Shown: piece after piece, positions 47,543 through 59,793 of the stretch | How the letters are laid out: each line of letters starts with the position of its first letter | How positions within the stretch are numbered: position 1 is the first letter of the stretch | Source: Colocasia esculenta | Lineage: Eukaryota > Streptophyta > Magnoliopsida > Alismatales > Araceae | Length of the DNA: 64,000 nt | Reading direction: 5' to 3' | Assembly (NCBI GenBank): GCA_014218235.1 | Contig: CM024758.1 | Location: forward strand, 71,868,206 to 71,932,205 | Program-made: the position numbers and the translations under genes | The notes under the pieces: model-generated | What the model was told of the DNA's origin: nothing | Databases searched by the model: none | The model's input: the letters and a program-made list of their open reading frames with translations, nothing else

Positions 47543-48607
47543 TGTAGCACCCCGGAAATTTTAATTACATAAAAATTCAAAATAAATGGAAATAAATAAT
47601 TTCCATAATATTGGAGTAGTTAAACATACGTGTCATTATCATATGTGCTAAAACATATAGGAAAAATCCGTAAAAATGGGAAATCAACCCCACAAATTAT
47701 TCTTAAGGGTTCCACGAAGGAATTCGTGCGATGAAAAATCCGATTAACCAAGTGAACATCACATGATGACCAATTATCCGAATTAGGAAACAAGTCGAAA
47801 ACCGTTAACACGGAAATACGACGCGACCAAAAATTTAATAAAGGTGTTGGAGAGACTTCCAATGTTATATATTAATGACCCAATATCTTAATTGGGCCAA
47901 TGGATCACATTTGCCCCAATAACCAATAAAGCTAGAAAATGCATGGAAATTCGTAACTCTAAATAGGCTGAAATTAAAAAGGGGTAATTAGGTTTAATTG
48001 GGATGCAATCATGCACTATTAGCAAACCAAATTCGTGCCTACCCATCCATGGAAGTTGCTTGATGGCCAAGACTCTCTAATGGAGAAATCATCAAAAATA
48101 GGAAACCAACATGCCAATCCCGAAACCCTTCTTTCCTAGTTACAATAGGACTCCTAAACACCATGGATGCTTAAATACTCTTCACCCAACCCTAGGGAGA
48201 GTTTAGAACTTGCTGGGGTCGTGTGGAGGAGCTCTTGGTGGCTGGAGATAGGAGATCAAGCATACTAAGCTCATCTTCTCTTCCCCGTTCATCTGCTACG
48301 ACCTGCACGAACCACCTTCTTGAAGCCGATCAAAGGTAGGCCAAACCTAAATCCCATCGTGCAAGGCTTATACCCCTGGAAAGAGGGTCGAGTCTACTTC
48401 CTAACCCAAGTGGAATGCCCAAATTCCATGCAGTATACATGGAGTATTAGGCGTTCTACAAACATGTTTTGAAACGCGGGATTTCTAAAGAACGAGACTT
48501 CATCAACCCAAAAGTAGGTTTTCTCGGGCCAAATCTTAACATATCCTATACCAAATGTGTAGAGCTCAAGTTATTTTCTTTTCCCACTGGTTCATCGAAT
48601 TTCATTT
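47543..48607 (+). mobile_element. Start of another Gypsy LTR, cut by the assembly gap
   Basis: TGTAGCACCCCGGAAATTTT resembles the start of the 38625-41835 solo LTR. The segment is homologous to that LTR in reverse: AAATTCGTGCCTACCCATCC near 48025 and GCAAGGCTTATACCCCTGGA near 48362. AGAAG just before it may be its target duplication. Confidence 0.8.
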
Positions 48608-48707
48608 NNNNNNNNNNNNNNNNNNNNNNNNNNNNNNNNNNNNNNNNNNNNNNNNNNNNNNNNNNNNNNNNNNNNNNNNNNNNNNNNNNNNNNNNNNNNN
48701 NNNNNNN
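48608..48707. other. Assembly gap, exactly 100 N
   Basis: A run of 100 N, the conventional size for a gap of unknown length. The LTR before it and the LTR at the end of the element after it belong to different subfamilies, so at least one element border lies in the gap. Confidence 0.99.
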
Positions 48708-51700
48708 GAAGTTTCGGCGTGACAGAGGCAGACTGAGCAAGGCAGCAGTCTGTTGGGAGTGTTTAGCAGCCGGCAGGACAGCCTTCGCAGCAGGCACAAC
48801 GTTCTTTTGCTGGTCAGTGTTACCAGTGTGACCAGATAGGTCACATGGCGTGAGATTGCCCTTTGTTACCCTCGTGTCCACAAGCCAGCACGACCCAGTC
48901 ACAGCCCCGAGTGCACAGCAACAGCAGCAGGTTTCCGTGCAGCAGCGTCAACAGGCCGGAGGTTCTGGTGGACGAGAGCTAGAGGCCGTGTTACTCACCT
49001 GACTCTGCAGACCTGATGCAGCTCAGCTGTGGAGGTACTGTTACAGTTTTTGGTTTACAGCTAGAGTTTTGTTCGATACCAGTGCCTCTCATTCTTTTGT
49101 CTGAGGAATTCCTCTACTCCCCTGGAAGGTTGAGTATGGTAGAGTCCGTTGATCTAGCAGTGGGAGTTGCCGACAGGGGGACTTTGTCCTTACGTTCTAC
49201 TGTCTCGAGAGGTACCAATGCAGTTGCAGATCAGTGGTTGTCGGCTCGTTTTGTTTGCTTTTGCAGTTGCAGGATTATGATGTATTTTGAGTATGGACTG
49301 GTTAGAGCGGTATGGTGCGGTGATGGATGCCAGAAGAAGAGGTTCACTTGCAGATACCCGGGAAGCGGCTTTCTACTTCCAGGGTATCGTACCTCTTCTT
49401 CTCGCTTCTTAGTTTCTGCTTTGAGGGCAGGGAGGTTTGCTTGCTTCTGGTTGTCAGGTGTCCCTAGTTTCTGCAGTGACTCTTGATCAGGTTGCCTCGG
49501 GAGTGGGGGACATTCCTGTAGTGTGTGAGTTTCCGAGTGTTTTTTCCCGGATGAGTTACCTGGTCTACCGCCAGGAGAGAGATTGAGTTTACTGTTGAGT
49601 TGGTTTCCTGGCACTGCACCTTTTGCATGGGCACCGTACCGTATGGCACCAGCAGAGTTGAGGGAGTTGAAGAGACACTTGAGGAACTGTTGGAGAAGGG
49701 CTATATTCGTCCTAGCTTTTCTCCCTAGGGATCACCTATTTTGTTTGTCCGAAAGAAGGATGGTAGCCTGAGGTTGGTATTGATATAGGAATTTGAACAA
49801 GTGATGTCTTTTTAAGATTGACTTGAGGTCAGGCTACTATCAGTTGCGTTAGAGACTCTAACGTTGAGAGGACTGCTTTTCGGACCAAGTATGTCATTTG
49901 AGTTTTTGGTGATGCTGTTTGGGCTCACCAATGCTCCAGCGGCATTCATGGATCTGATGCACCGGGTGTTCCACCAGTTCTTGGAACCGGTTTGTTGTAG
50001 TGTTTGTTGACGACATTCTGGTGTACTCCGCTTTGGAGGAGGAGCATGCCGAGCACCTGAGGATCGTGTTGCAGACCTTGCGAGAGCACCAGTTGTATGC
50101 CAAACTTAGTAAGTGTGAGTTTTGGCTACACAGGTTCACTTTTGGGGCACGTGATCTCAGGTGAGGGAGTTTCTGTAGATCCAGCGAAGGTCGAGGCAGT
50201 TTTAACCGTGGAGAATCCCAGGACTGTGTCAGAGATTCGTAGCTTTTTGGGCTTGGCAGTTACTACCACAGGTTTGTTCGGAACTTTTTTAGATTGCTGC
50301 ACCCTGCCGGTTGACGAGAAAAGTGTTCCGTTTGTGTGGTCGGAGCAGTGTGAGCCGAGCTTCATTAGTTGAAGTGGCTGCTTACGTCAGCGCCAGTCCT
50401 TGTGTTGCCTTCAGGTGAGGAGAGTTTTGAGGTTTGCACAGATGCTTCAGTATTGGTCTGGGTGCAGTCCTAATGCAGTTAGGGCCGAGTAGTGGCTTAT
50501 GCGTCTCGTCAGCATAAGCCCCACGAGGAGAGTTACCCGCCCCATGACCTAGAGCTTGCAGCTGTGGGTTTGCTTTGAAGATTTGGCTCACTACCTGTAC
50601 GGAGTGAAGTTTGTAGTTCGCACTAATCACCAGAGCTTGAGGTCTGTGTTTTCTCAGAGTATCTGAACATGAGCAGCGTCGTTGGATGGAATATCTGAAG
50701 ACTATGATTTCAGCATGAGTATCAGCCTGGGAAGGTAAATGTAGTCGCAGATGCTTTAGTAGGAAAGCACAGATGAGTCATCTAATGTTAGGGAGTGGCA
50801 GTTGTGGCAGTCTGCGGCAGAGGGGTCTTTCAAGTTTCATCCAGTCGTCGACTGTGTGTGTTGGGCAATTTTTGGCGGCTCCCGCCGTTGTGAGCAGGTT
50901 GTTGAGGCTCAGCAGGCAGATCCCGAGTTGCATATACTGTTACTTCTTCCAGAGGTTGAGCTTCACGAGGACGGGACTGTTAGGTTCGAGATAGACTCTA
51001 TGTTCTATTGAGGACTGTCAGGAGAATTGTGTTGCAGGAGGCACATGGTTCCAGGTACTCGATTCATCCAGGTCGACCAAGATGTATCACATGTGAGACG
51101 TCAATTTTGGTGGCCTGGGATGAAGAGGGACATAGCGGCTTTTGTTGCTAGGTGTTTGGTCTGCCAGCAGGTGAAGCCGAATCAGCATCCAGGAGGACTT
51201 GTGCAGCCGTTAGAGATTCCGGTGTGGAAGTGGGACCATGTGACGACTGACTTTGTTGTGGTTTGCCGAGGATAGCTGGGGTTTTGACAGCATTTGGGTT
51301 CTTGTGGACAGATTGACGAAGACTGCCAGATTCTTGCCGTCAGGACTAGTTGGGGTGTGAGTAGGTTGGCCGCGTTGTACGTAGAGTGGATTGTTCTTTT
51401 GCACGGAGTGCTAATCTATATTGTGTCAGATAGGGATCCTCGCTTCACTTCTGGTTTCTGGCGCAGTTTCCAGAGGCTTTGGGGATAGAATTGGCTTTTA
51501 GTTTCCGCCTACCACCCACAGTCAACGTTCAGTCAGAGCGGACTATCCAGACTTTGGAGGACATGCTTAGAGCTTGTTGTCTGGAGTGGCAAGGGTCGTG
51601 GACAGCTCACTTGCCGTTGGTCGAGTTTGCATATAATAATAGCTATCACTCCAGTGTCGGTATGCACCATATGAGGCTTTGTATGGACGACCATGTCGCA

Positions 51701-52300
51701 CTCCTCTAGATGGTTCGAGGTTGGCGAGCGGATTGTCATGGGACCAAGTTGATTCAGCAGGCATCGAGGTGTACAGCTTGTGAGGCAGAGACTTCTGTCA
51801 TCGCAGAGTCGGCAGAAGAGTTATGCAGATTACGCAGGTGACCGCTCAAGTTTCAGGTAGGGGACCAGGTGTTTGTCCATGTGTCTCCTATGAAGGGAGT
51901 GGTGAGGTTCGGTAGGCGTGGAAAGTGAGTCCCCGCTTTATTGGACCTTCACCATTTTGAGCGTGTTGGAGGTTTGGCGTATAAACTTGAGCTTCCGTCA
52001 AGTTGGCAGCGGTCCACGACGTGTTCCACGTGTCGATGCTGCGGAGGTACCTTTCTGACGAGTTCTCACGTTCTCCCGAGCACAGAGTGGTCTGAGTGTG
52101 ACTCCAATGTTGTCAGTACCAGAATTTCCATTGCACATTGAGGATCGCCGAGTTCAGAGATGAGGAACAGGCAATTCCATTAGTTCGTGTTGCGTGGCAG
52201 CAGCATTCAGGTGGTGACGACATGGGAGCGAGAGGACAATGCATTAGCAGTTTTCCGTACCTCTTTTGGGAGTCTTATTTCTTTATGTTGTTTGAATTTC
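48708..52300 (+). pseudogene. Gypsy gag-pol with chromodomain-like end, decayed
   Basis: Order: gag knuckle CYQCDQIGHM near 48815; protease FDTSASHSFV near 49070, with Gly changed to Ser in the usual D-T-G; RT with PYRMAPAELREL near 49640, LFGLTNAPAAFMDLM near 49915 and VVVFVDDILVYS near 49995; FLGHVISGEGVSVDPAKVEA near 50140. Integrase follows: FWWPGMKRDIAAFVARCLVC near 51105, WKWDHVTTDFV, IVSDRDPRFTSGFW and AYNNSYHSSVGM near 51630. The stretch near 52130-52240 (IPLVRVAWQQHSGGD) resembles a chromodomain, which marks chromoviruses. More than ten frameshifts or stops interrupt it. Confidence 0.85.
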
Positions 52301-52315
52301 AGGGGCAAAATTCTT

Positions 52316-52327
52316 TAAGGGGAGGGC
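52316..52327 (+). other. Polypurine tract of the Gypsy copy
   Basis: TAAGGGGAGGGC lies directly before the 3' LTR start TGTAAGGTCTCGG. Confidence 0.85.
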
Positions 52328-54149
52328 TGTAAGGTCTCGGGCTCATCGGATCCTTATTGGGTCTTGTAGAGTTTCGGTGTGGTTGACGACAATGGATTAT
52401 TGCCGTTGACTTGGGTTTGACGGCCAGGCTAGCCGTTGACTGGATTTGGCGTCCATCGTTGTGGACGTTTGCTGTTGGTTCTGGAGGGTTCCTATGCTGA
52501 CCTTAACGACATTGGTCTGGACGTTGACTCTTTGGCGGTTCAAGTAGACGGCAAGAGATGTGGACGTCTATTTGTCGCGCCTGTAGAAATAGGGCAGCCC
52601 GTGAGCAGTAACCTTCCTTTTTCTTCCTCTCTTTCCCTCCACTTCTACCTTTGTCCGTTTCCACCACTTCCGACGGTCGACGGAGCTCGTGGGAGGACCT
52701 GGTATGTGTGGCGGTGTTAGAGTCGGGCGAGAATCGCGAAGATTTGGTGTAATTCGCGTAGAGACTTTGAGGGGTTCCGACGCGATTGGTGACTGTTTAG
52801 GATTTTTTAGGGCGTTCTGAGGTAGGGACTTAACCTCTTAACCCTCCTTAATGGATCAACATGCTTACTATTGTAGATTAGTATGCTAATTATGTTTTAG
52901 GGTTGGGTTTTGCCATGCCGGATTTTGGGTGTTTTGGGCGATCCAAGTGTTGGATCGTGGATTTCCGAAGTTCTGGTAGTGTTATAAGATGTGAGGATAT
53001 ATTCCCTCCATCAATTTTGTGTTGTTGGGAGGTTTTGCCCCATTGGACTGACCTGGTGCCGTTCTTGGTTCAGAGACTGAGATATTAACATCACACACAT
53101 CTGTTGACGTTAAGATCTTCAATATGGATTCTGACGGCAGGATCCTTGCCGTTAACCAGTGTTGGCGGCAATGAGTGTGTCGTTTATATCCTTATTGGCG
53201 ACAATTGATGTTGCAGTTTATTTGATGACCCAGTGGGCCTTCAGTCATGCATTGTGTCTAGAGACGTGGCACGAGGTGTCCGTCTATTGTACGGTGTTTT
53301 CAGACGTTGAAGTTTGTTACCGTCTGTACTTTGCGTTGAGTTATCTGCCTCTGTTCTCTGTTTGTCACCTGGACATAGAGCGACGCTCTGTCTGATTACC
53401 AGCGTGTGGGGGGTCCTCCGTCGGTGAGCCGGATTTGAGAGCATCTCTGTCCTGTGCGTACTCCTTGTAGTGGTTTCGAGCCTCTCCGTGGAGCCCCTTC
53501 TCTCTGCTAGGGTCAGGCGTAGGGGGAAACTCGGTCGTGGACCAGACGCAAGAGAGAGCGTCTGTAGTGTGCACACGTGGCTGGGGTTGAGAGACTCTGT
53601 GGTGACGACTCCCGAGCCACAGACCCTAGCTGAGTCCTACTTACTGTGTGTGTGTGATGTGTGTTACTGAGCCGCGAGGTTTACAGTCTTGTAGCGCACT
53701 CCTGTCAAGGAGACGCATAGTTGTCACTAGTTTTGGTTTGTGGTGCGACGTGTATTTACTTATGTTTTTATTCCGCACTTTAGTACTATTGCTGGTGGGG
53801 GTTTATTTCCCTAATGGGTCTCTTTCTTGAGACTCACTCCCCTCCTTTCAGGTGGGTCGTCGTCGACTCCCGTTCCAGGCGAGTCTAGCCACTCCGGTGC
53901 TGGTGCGCCCTAGCTGCAGTAAGTAGTACTTTTGTTGTACTCCTGTACTCTGTACTTAGTGTGGACTCTGAGTTGTACATGTTATATTTCATGTATAGTG
54001 AAATCTTATAGCTTTACATGGTGTGTATCTTCTTATATATAGTCTCCTCGGACATTCACTTTTTACCCTTCCGAGCTTGTCTCGTGGGTTAGCAGGTCAA
54101 AATTCGGGTTACGGGTGGTTACTGGTAATGCGGTTTTTGGGTCATTACA
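52328..54149 (+). repeat. 3' LTR of the Gypsy copy
   Basis: TGTAAGGTCTCGGG to GGGTCATTACA, 1,822 bp. The paired word GGCGTCCATCGTTGTGGACG at 52448-52467 is the same word and spacing as in the solo LTR at 20161-23438, which also begins TGTAAGG. Further TGGACGT and GACGGC words occur to 52570 and again at 53110-53210. Confidence 0.88.
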
Positions 54150-55996
54150 AAGCATGACTGGTTAGTAGATGTTTAAGGGATAAAACATGTAAGAGGAATA
54201 AGCATTTTTTAGAACAATTGGGTGTAGTTCCGATCAAGAAATAAATCAAGGTAGGTGCAGAAATTTTGGACTGACTGTGCTTGTCGACAGCCAGAATGTT
54301 GCTATCGACAGGTAAGGCATTCCCAAAAGCTGAGTTTCAGCTTGTTAGTGGCTGTCGATAGAGGAGTATTTGTCGACAACTGCTAGCAGGTTTTCATTTT
54401 CTGGGTTCAGGTAAGAGGGTCCTGTCGACAGCTATAAGTAGGGCTGTTGACAGGTGCTATGTAGACTTTCAAAAATTGATTAAATCCAACTAGAAATTGC
54501 GCTACCAAGTTTTTCTATCATTCCTAACATGATTAAGACTTTATCCAAGTATGATCTCAGTCTCAATGAAGCTAACATGACAAGAACATGAAAGAAAGAT
54601 CATGGGATATGATTCACATGGATGATCAACAAGAAGACAAACTCAAGGGAGATTTACTGAAGAAACAATTCTCTTAGAACTCTCTTTTCTTTTCCATTAA
54701 TCATTTATCAAAGTACACTCACTTGAGACTCCATGGTCTCTCATGAATCAATTCCACTAAGGAGAAAGAACCGTTATGGTTCAGCCTACACTACACAGGG
54801 AGATCAACATGATTTCAGATTTTAAACAAGTTGGAATGAAAAGGAGTAATGTGTATTCCCATGACTTAAGGACTAACTAAAATAGGATGGAAGGTTCAGT
54901 TTCTATCATGGACATACTTCCTAACCTGGAAATTGATAGACATCATACAGAAGCACTTCAAACAATTAATCCAGAAGTAGAAAGGAGTAGAAGGATTAGG
55001 AAATGATCCTACCCAATTAAAGAAGATGGTGTATTCCTCGATGGAGTCACAACCATTGGAAAGAAGAGAAACCAAGGTTCCAGCAATCCTCCAGCAGCTA
55101 CAAGTTGTCACTCCTCCAGGAGAAACAGTAGCTTTCTCGCCGGCTCCACAGCTCCAGTAGCTACTACTCTCACGAAGCAAGGACAAAGCCCACAACCGGA
55201 AGACTATCTAGTGCAACAATAGCTTCCTCACAGCTCAACAACAAGAGCCACAACGTGAACAAGAGTGGGTGTAAGAACAAAAGGAAGGGAGTAACAGTGC
55301 TTGCATTGGAAAGATTTTGCAAGTTGGTTACATGTGGGTTTTATAGCCCCAGTCCATTTCATGCACAATGCCAGTACGTTCACAGGTGTTGGGAGTAAAA
55401 ACCCATTTTACCTCCCACAATCACCTAGTTCATGCGTGCCCTGCAAGTTACACATGGTAACTAATGTGTTACCTTCACCATCAAGAGTGATGGCTTCCTC
55501 AACACCTAACACGTAAGCACTACAAAAATTCTAATAAAAGTCCAACCGTAATTGCTCAATAATTCGGTTGGTCCAATTGTCCCCATTTTTATATATTCAA
55601 ACGATATCCGTTTATGTTAAGATTTTGACCATAGGCTAATGTAATCGTTTTACAAATTATGGTGATTTTTATTTAATTTTTAGATTTTATTTTACACTAG
55701 GTGAAAAATCACCCAAAAAATAGTCGCGTCGACTTAATCTCAAATCGTGCGTCAAAAAATTCAGATATATATTTCTGCGATCTCCACATTTTTCTGGAAA
55801 TTATGGTGTTCTCAGATTTTTATTTCGTTATAATTTTTCGGTGTCGCCCGTAGTAGCGCGTACCTCAGTGTACGACACTGAGGTAACGTATGTTACCACT
55901 AATTAAACCCAAATTCTAATTATTTCAATTTAATGATAATACTAATGTATAATAACCACTTTATTCATATTTTCCTAACACTTTTAATTTTCGGGG
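54150..55996 (-). mobile_element. Decayed minus-strand Gypsy LTR
   Basis: The right end TTTTCGGGGTGTTATA, read on the minus strand as TATAACACCCCGAAAA, is a mutated form of the TGTAACACCCCGAAAA LTR start. The left end was not found. It carries CTGTCGACAG pairs at 54281-54454. The 55500-55990 part is AT-rich, as expected for an LTR start. Confidence 0.6.
54281..54454. repeat. CTGTCGACAG paired array
   Basis: Three pairs of GTCGAC-type palindromes: TCGA cores at 54284 and 54305 (21 apart), 54355 and 54373 (18 apart), and 54425 and 54447 (22 apart, second decayed to TTGA). The word is different from, but related to, GTGTCGACAC at 40171-40568. Confidence 0.8.
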
Positions 55997-55998
55997 TG

Positions 55999-56553
55999 TT
56001 ATAAAAGCCTTCAAGAAGTCTATAGTTAGGTGGTTCAAATTCTTCAGATTGTTTTTTTTAGTCCACCCTTGAGTCAGAAAGAGATCTATGCTATCATTCT
56101 TCCTCTGTAAATCTCTTCTGTTCTTTCTGTGTTGCTCATTTTCTAAGAAAGCACTCTGTCTTCATTCAACCGAGCTATAACGGCAAGGATTTGTTCCTTG
56201 TTTGTTCCCCTTTTGTAGAAGGAAGGGCTACTACGGTAGGAGGTCGTATATCCCTCTGAGAAGGAAGACTTTCTTGGGTGCAAGTGTTTGTAATACCTCT
56301 CTTCGAAGGGAAGGCCAAGTGTTCTTAGCGGTTAGTGGAAAAATCCGAGAGGTGTTTAGGGATTGGATGTAGGACTCATGGTGAAGAGGAGATCTGAACC
56401 GATAAATCCTTTGTGCATTTATGTGTGATTGCTTCTATTGTTTATATTTCTTTCACATACTACACTAACCATTAATTTTTGTTTAGTCTATTGCAGACTT
56501 AACTTGTTTTAGCAGGAAATTAAAAAATCTTATTCATCCCCTTGAGGACATCA
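55999..56553 (+). mobile_element. Copia-type LTR fragment (3' part)
   Basis: Ends TTCATCCCCTTGAGGACATCA, the inverse of the LTR border at 37180. Upstream are the CT-rich leader and GGATGTAGGACTCATGG, typical of Sirevirus R regions. No primer binding site follows; a Tat-type pol fragment adjoins directly, so this is a truncation junction. Confidence 0.65.
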
Positions 56554-57530
56554 TAAGCTCCATCTAGATCCAAAAGGATGTGCATGAGAAGGCCCATCCT
56601 CAGGTTCTTCATGACGTGCTCGTGGATGACCTCCTGCCTTTCGCGGTTGAAAGGGTGTCGTCTTTACTGTATGGGCAGAGCGACTAGGTCCAGACTGAGG
56701 TGGTGAACAATCACCTCGAAAGGTATATCATCCAGGTCATCGTCCGATCAGGCGAAGCCGTCAAAATTGGTTAGGAGGAAATCCCTGTAGCATACCTTTT
56801 ATTCCTCGGACAAGAGGGAGCTAACATAGAGGACATGCTCAGGTCTTCATCCATCGAGATGTTAGCCAATCTTTTGTGGGAGTCCCCCCAATGATGAGAG
56901 GAATTCTTACATTCTCCTCTGGGGTGAGCACGGGTGCATCCTCAGTGATCGGTTGCTTTCCTTTCATCGAGAGGACATAACAATGACTGGATCTTGCTGA
57001 TTCTCAAAGACTTCACTTACGTGGTGCGGAGTAGGGAACTTCATCTTCTGATGAAGGGAGGACGGAACAGCTCAGAGCTGTCTGATGAGACTTCGCCCCA
57101 AGATGGCATTGTACCCTGACAGATGCTTGATCACCAAGAAGTCGGCCATCTTGGTCATGTGCTTGGGCCCATACCTAGGGTGATGGGCAGTTAATTCGGC
57201 CCATCGGTTGGACTGACACACCCGAAAACCCAAAGAGCAGTGCTCAGACTGGCAGCAACTGATTGTGAGTCAAGCCCATCAATAGAAAACATTCGTCCGA
57301 TAAAAGGTCTGGTGCACTCCCGTTATCCACTAAGACTCGTCAAATAGTACAATGATTTACAGTGGTCGAAACCACTAGCGCGTCGATATGGGGGTCGTGT
57401 TGTGACCCCTATAAGATCATCATCCAAGAAGGTGATGATCTCCTTTGAACATTTGCGAGCCAAGCCAGAGGCCATTTGACCTGATGCACCTGACGGGCGT
57501 AGTTCTACCGATCCTGCTGCTTTTGCCACC
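56554..57530 (-). pseudogene. Tat-lineage Gypsy protease and start of RT
   Basis: On the minus strand: LIGVTTRPPYR and, in another frame, VLVDNGSAPDLL (the protease active-site region, near 57330). Then FLVIKHLSGYNAILGRSLIR near 57155, and FAWSDDDLDDIPFEVI near 56760 leading into RT. The fragment ends at the Copia LTR border at 56553. Confidence 0.75.
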
Positions 57531-57532
57531 AG

Positions 57533-58943
57533 CTATTGGCCAATCAACGATGAGGCATATTTTTGGCCATTAGGCTTATTATCCATAGGTTGCTCTGGGG
57601 TCCTCTCGCGGTGACGAGGCCAGTTTTCTAGATGTATGAACTTTCCCAAGTAGCCAATCTTGATTAAGGACTCGATTTCATCCTTCACTTGTCGGCATTC
57701 CTTGGTCGCGTGGCCGATGTCATGGTGGAAGCGACAATATTTTTGGAGTTGCACTTCCGGGGATCCGTGCGCATCTTTGGGGGCCACTAATCTCCATGAG
57801 GATATGCTCGGGAGATGCGGTGAAAGGAGTGCAGTTGTCATAGGCGGGTGTCTGCGTAGTGAGTCACCAAGTGACACCCCTTCTTGCTATCTCGGTCGGA
57901 ACGAGATAGGATTGCCACCTTTTTCAAGTGCATCGCCCTGATCTCTGCGGTTGGCTGTGAGGGTCTCCTCACAAGTGGCATGGCTCTAGGCGAGCTTAAA
58001 GAGTTCGACTAGAGTAACCAACTATTGAAGTCCCAAAGTGCGTTGGAGGAAGGCATCTCTAGTGCCTTGCATAAGTGCATTCGTGGCGAGGGCGGCGTCC
58101 AGGGGAGGGATCCTAAGAACCTCATCTTGGAACCTCCTCACATAGTCCCATAGGGACTCACCTAGTGCTGTCAAACAATGAGTAGGTTGCCGCCATGTGG
58201 GGTAGGCTTTTTCCACCGATAAAATTATCGCGAAAGGCCTTCTTAAGCTGCCTGGAGGAGGTGATGGATTTGGGGGGAAGGGTCTCAAACCAAGCTTGGG
58301 CCCCCTCCTTCAGGGTGGCTAGGAAAGTAGGGCATTTCACCCCATCGGAGTCCCCGTGAAAGACCATATGTGACTCAGAACCATGAAGATGTTCTGTCGA
58401 GTTGGTTGTCTCGTCATAGGGAGCGATGGACGGTAACAACATTTTGGAGGAAATGGTGCCTCCAAAATCTCTTGGGAGAAAGGGAGTGAAAATCGAGGTT
58501 GTCATCGACCACCCCCTTGCCCCTGGCGCTTTTGACTAGGTTATCCATATGACGCGCCTGTGCCTCCAGACGTTGCTCTAGGTCGCCGACCTGCCAGAGC
58601 TGCCACTCCAACTTCGGGTTGGAGTTGGCCGACCTTGAATGCCTGGAGCCGTGAGGTCGCTCCGTCGCGTTCGTTGGGGGGAAGTGGCAGAGCGCTAAAC
58701 AGATTCATCTTGCTTCTCAGGCTCCTGTCGAACTAATGGCACTTGTTGTGCCCTTAGTCCTTGGCACAACTCCATGAGGACCTGGAGTTGGCCACAGATC
58801 TCCACCACTTCATGGGCGGTAGCTGGCGTGACGACAGCCACATTGCCAGGGGGATTTTGGTTGAGTGACTCCTCCTAGGTCCTCCGGAAGTGGGTACAGT
58901 GGCTACTGACATTCCGTTGGGACCCACGTCTACGAGCACTGGC
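57533..58943 (-). pseudogene. Tat-lineage Gypsy gag
   Basis: Starts near 58943 with MASARRRGSQ. Conserved gag blocks follow: IAPYDETTNSTEHLHGSESH and FLATLKEGAQAWFETLPPKS (58440-58270), then GESLWDYVRRFQDEVLRIP (near 58160). The zinc-binding KYCRFHHDIGHATKEC is near 57740, with VKDEIESLIKIGYLGKFI after it. Frames change near 58200 and 57950. Confidence 0.85.
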
Positions 58944-58949
58944 CATAGT

Positions 58950-59704
58950 TGGTTCCCATAGGCAACACGAAAATAGTATAGTGATTAGAATGTGGTTGAA
59001 ACTGAGATCCTCCTCTCACATCTTTCGCGAGAAAGAACTAGTCGGCAGACGTGAAAGATCATGCAAAGGAGAAGACAAGCATCAAGAGGCCCTGGTTTGA
59101 AGAACCGAGGGAGAACTTCTGATGTCTAAGTCAGAACGAATCTAGGCTAATAGGTGTTGGGTGCTGAGAGTGGTAAAGTTTCCTTACCTTGGCATTGGGG
59201 GCTCTAATCCCTTTATAAAGCCGCAGTTTGGGTGATAGCTGCTTGTTAAGAACTGCAATTAGGGCCATAACTGTAGAAGGCCGAGGCGATCATGGTGCTT
59301 TAACTGCTTGGATCGTGGGGATAACTTCCCCAAATTTCGGTTACGAGGAGTTACTGCCCGCAGGGGTGTAACTGCTGGAGCAATGATGGTGATAACAATG
59401 CTTGTGATTGCGTTCGATGTGCACTTGATCAGAAGGAGCTCAGTAGTCGAAAGTAGGCCGAAGCGATCCATGCTCCTATTCCCGAGCAGGCATGTGCTGG
59501 GAGCCTTTCAAAAGTATTTGGGGACATGTGGAGGATGAGAAAGCAAGCTAAAGGCTTATATGGGCTGTAATGGGTCTATGGATCCCATGAGTTGGAAATC
59601 ACCTCTTCAACAAGTAATAAATACTTTTCGAATTAACATTATCCTTCAATTAATCGATCTGGTTTCTCCCTTCGTCTAACCGCAAGCTTCCCGCGGGGGC
59701 ATCA
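58950..59704 (-). mobile_element. Probable leader and LTR of the Tat-type element
   Basis: Lies upstream of gag on the minus strand. The right edge CCCGCGGGGGCATCA (minus strand TGATGCCCCCGCGGG) is a candidate LTR start. The left border and primer site were not fixed. It abuts the PYM promoter region. Confidence 0.45.
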
Positions 59705-59793
59705 AATAGATCCGATTTAATATACCCCCACCCCTCTTTCTCTGACCAAGAAGGTTTTTTTTGTAAGAGAAGAAAAACAAAAAGGGAAGGAAG

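Larger units (their letters stand above)
48708..54149 (+). mobile_element. Gypsy chromovirus (Tekay/Del-like) copy, 5' end lost in gap
   Basis: Gag knuckle to chromodomain-like C-terminus on the plus strand, polypurine tract 52316-52327, and 3' LTR 52328-54149. AAGCA (54150-54154) is the expected right target duplication. Heavily frameshifted. Confidence 0.85.

Noticed and set aside
48469..48902. Open frames running across the N gap
   Set aside because: They are translations of undefined bases and have no biological basis.
49016..49486. 156-codon plus-strand frame after the gap
   Set aside because: The protease motif of this region lies in another frame; this is a shadow of decayed pol.
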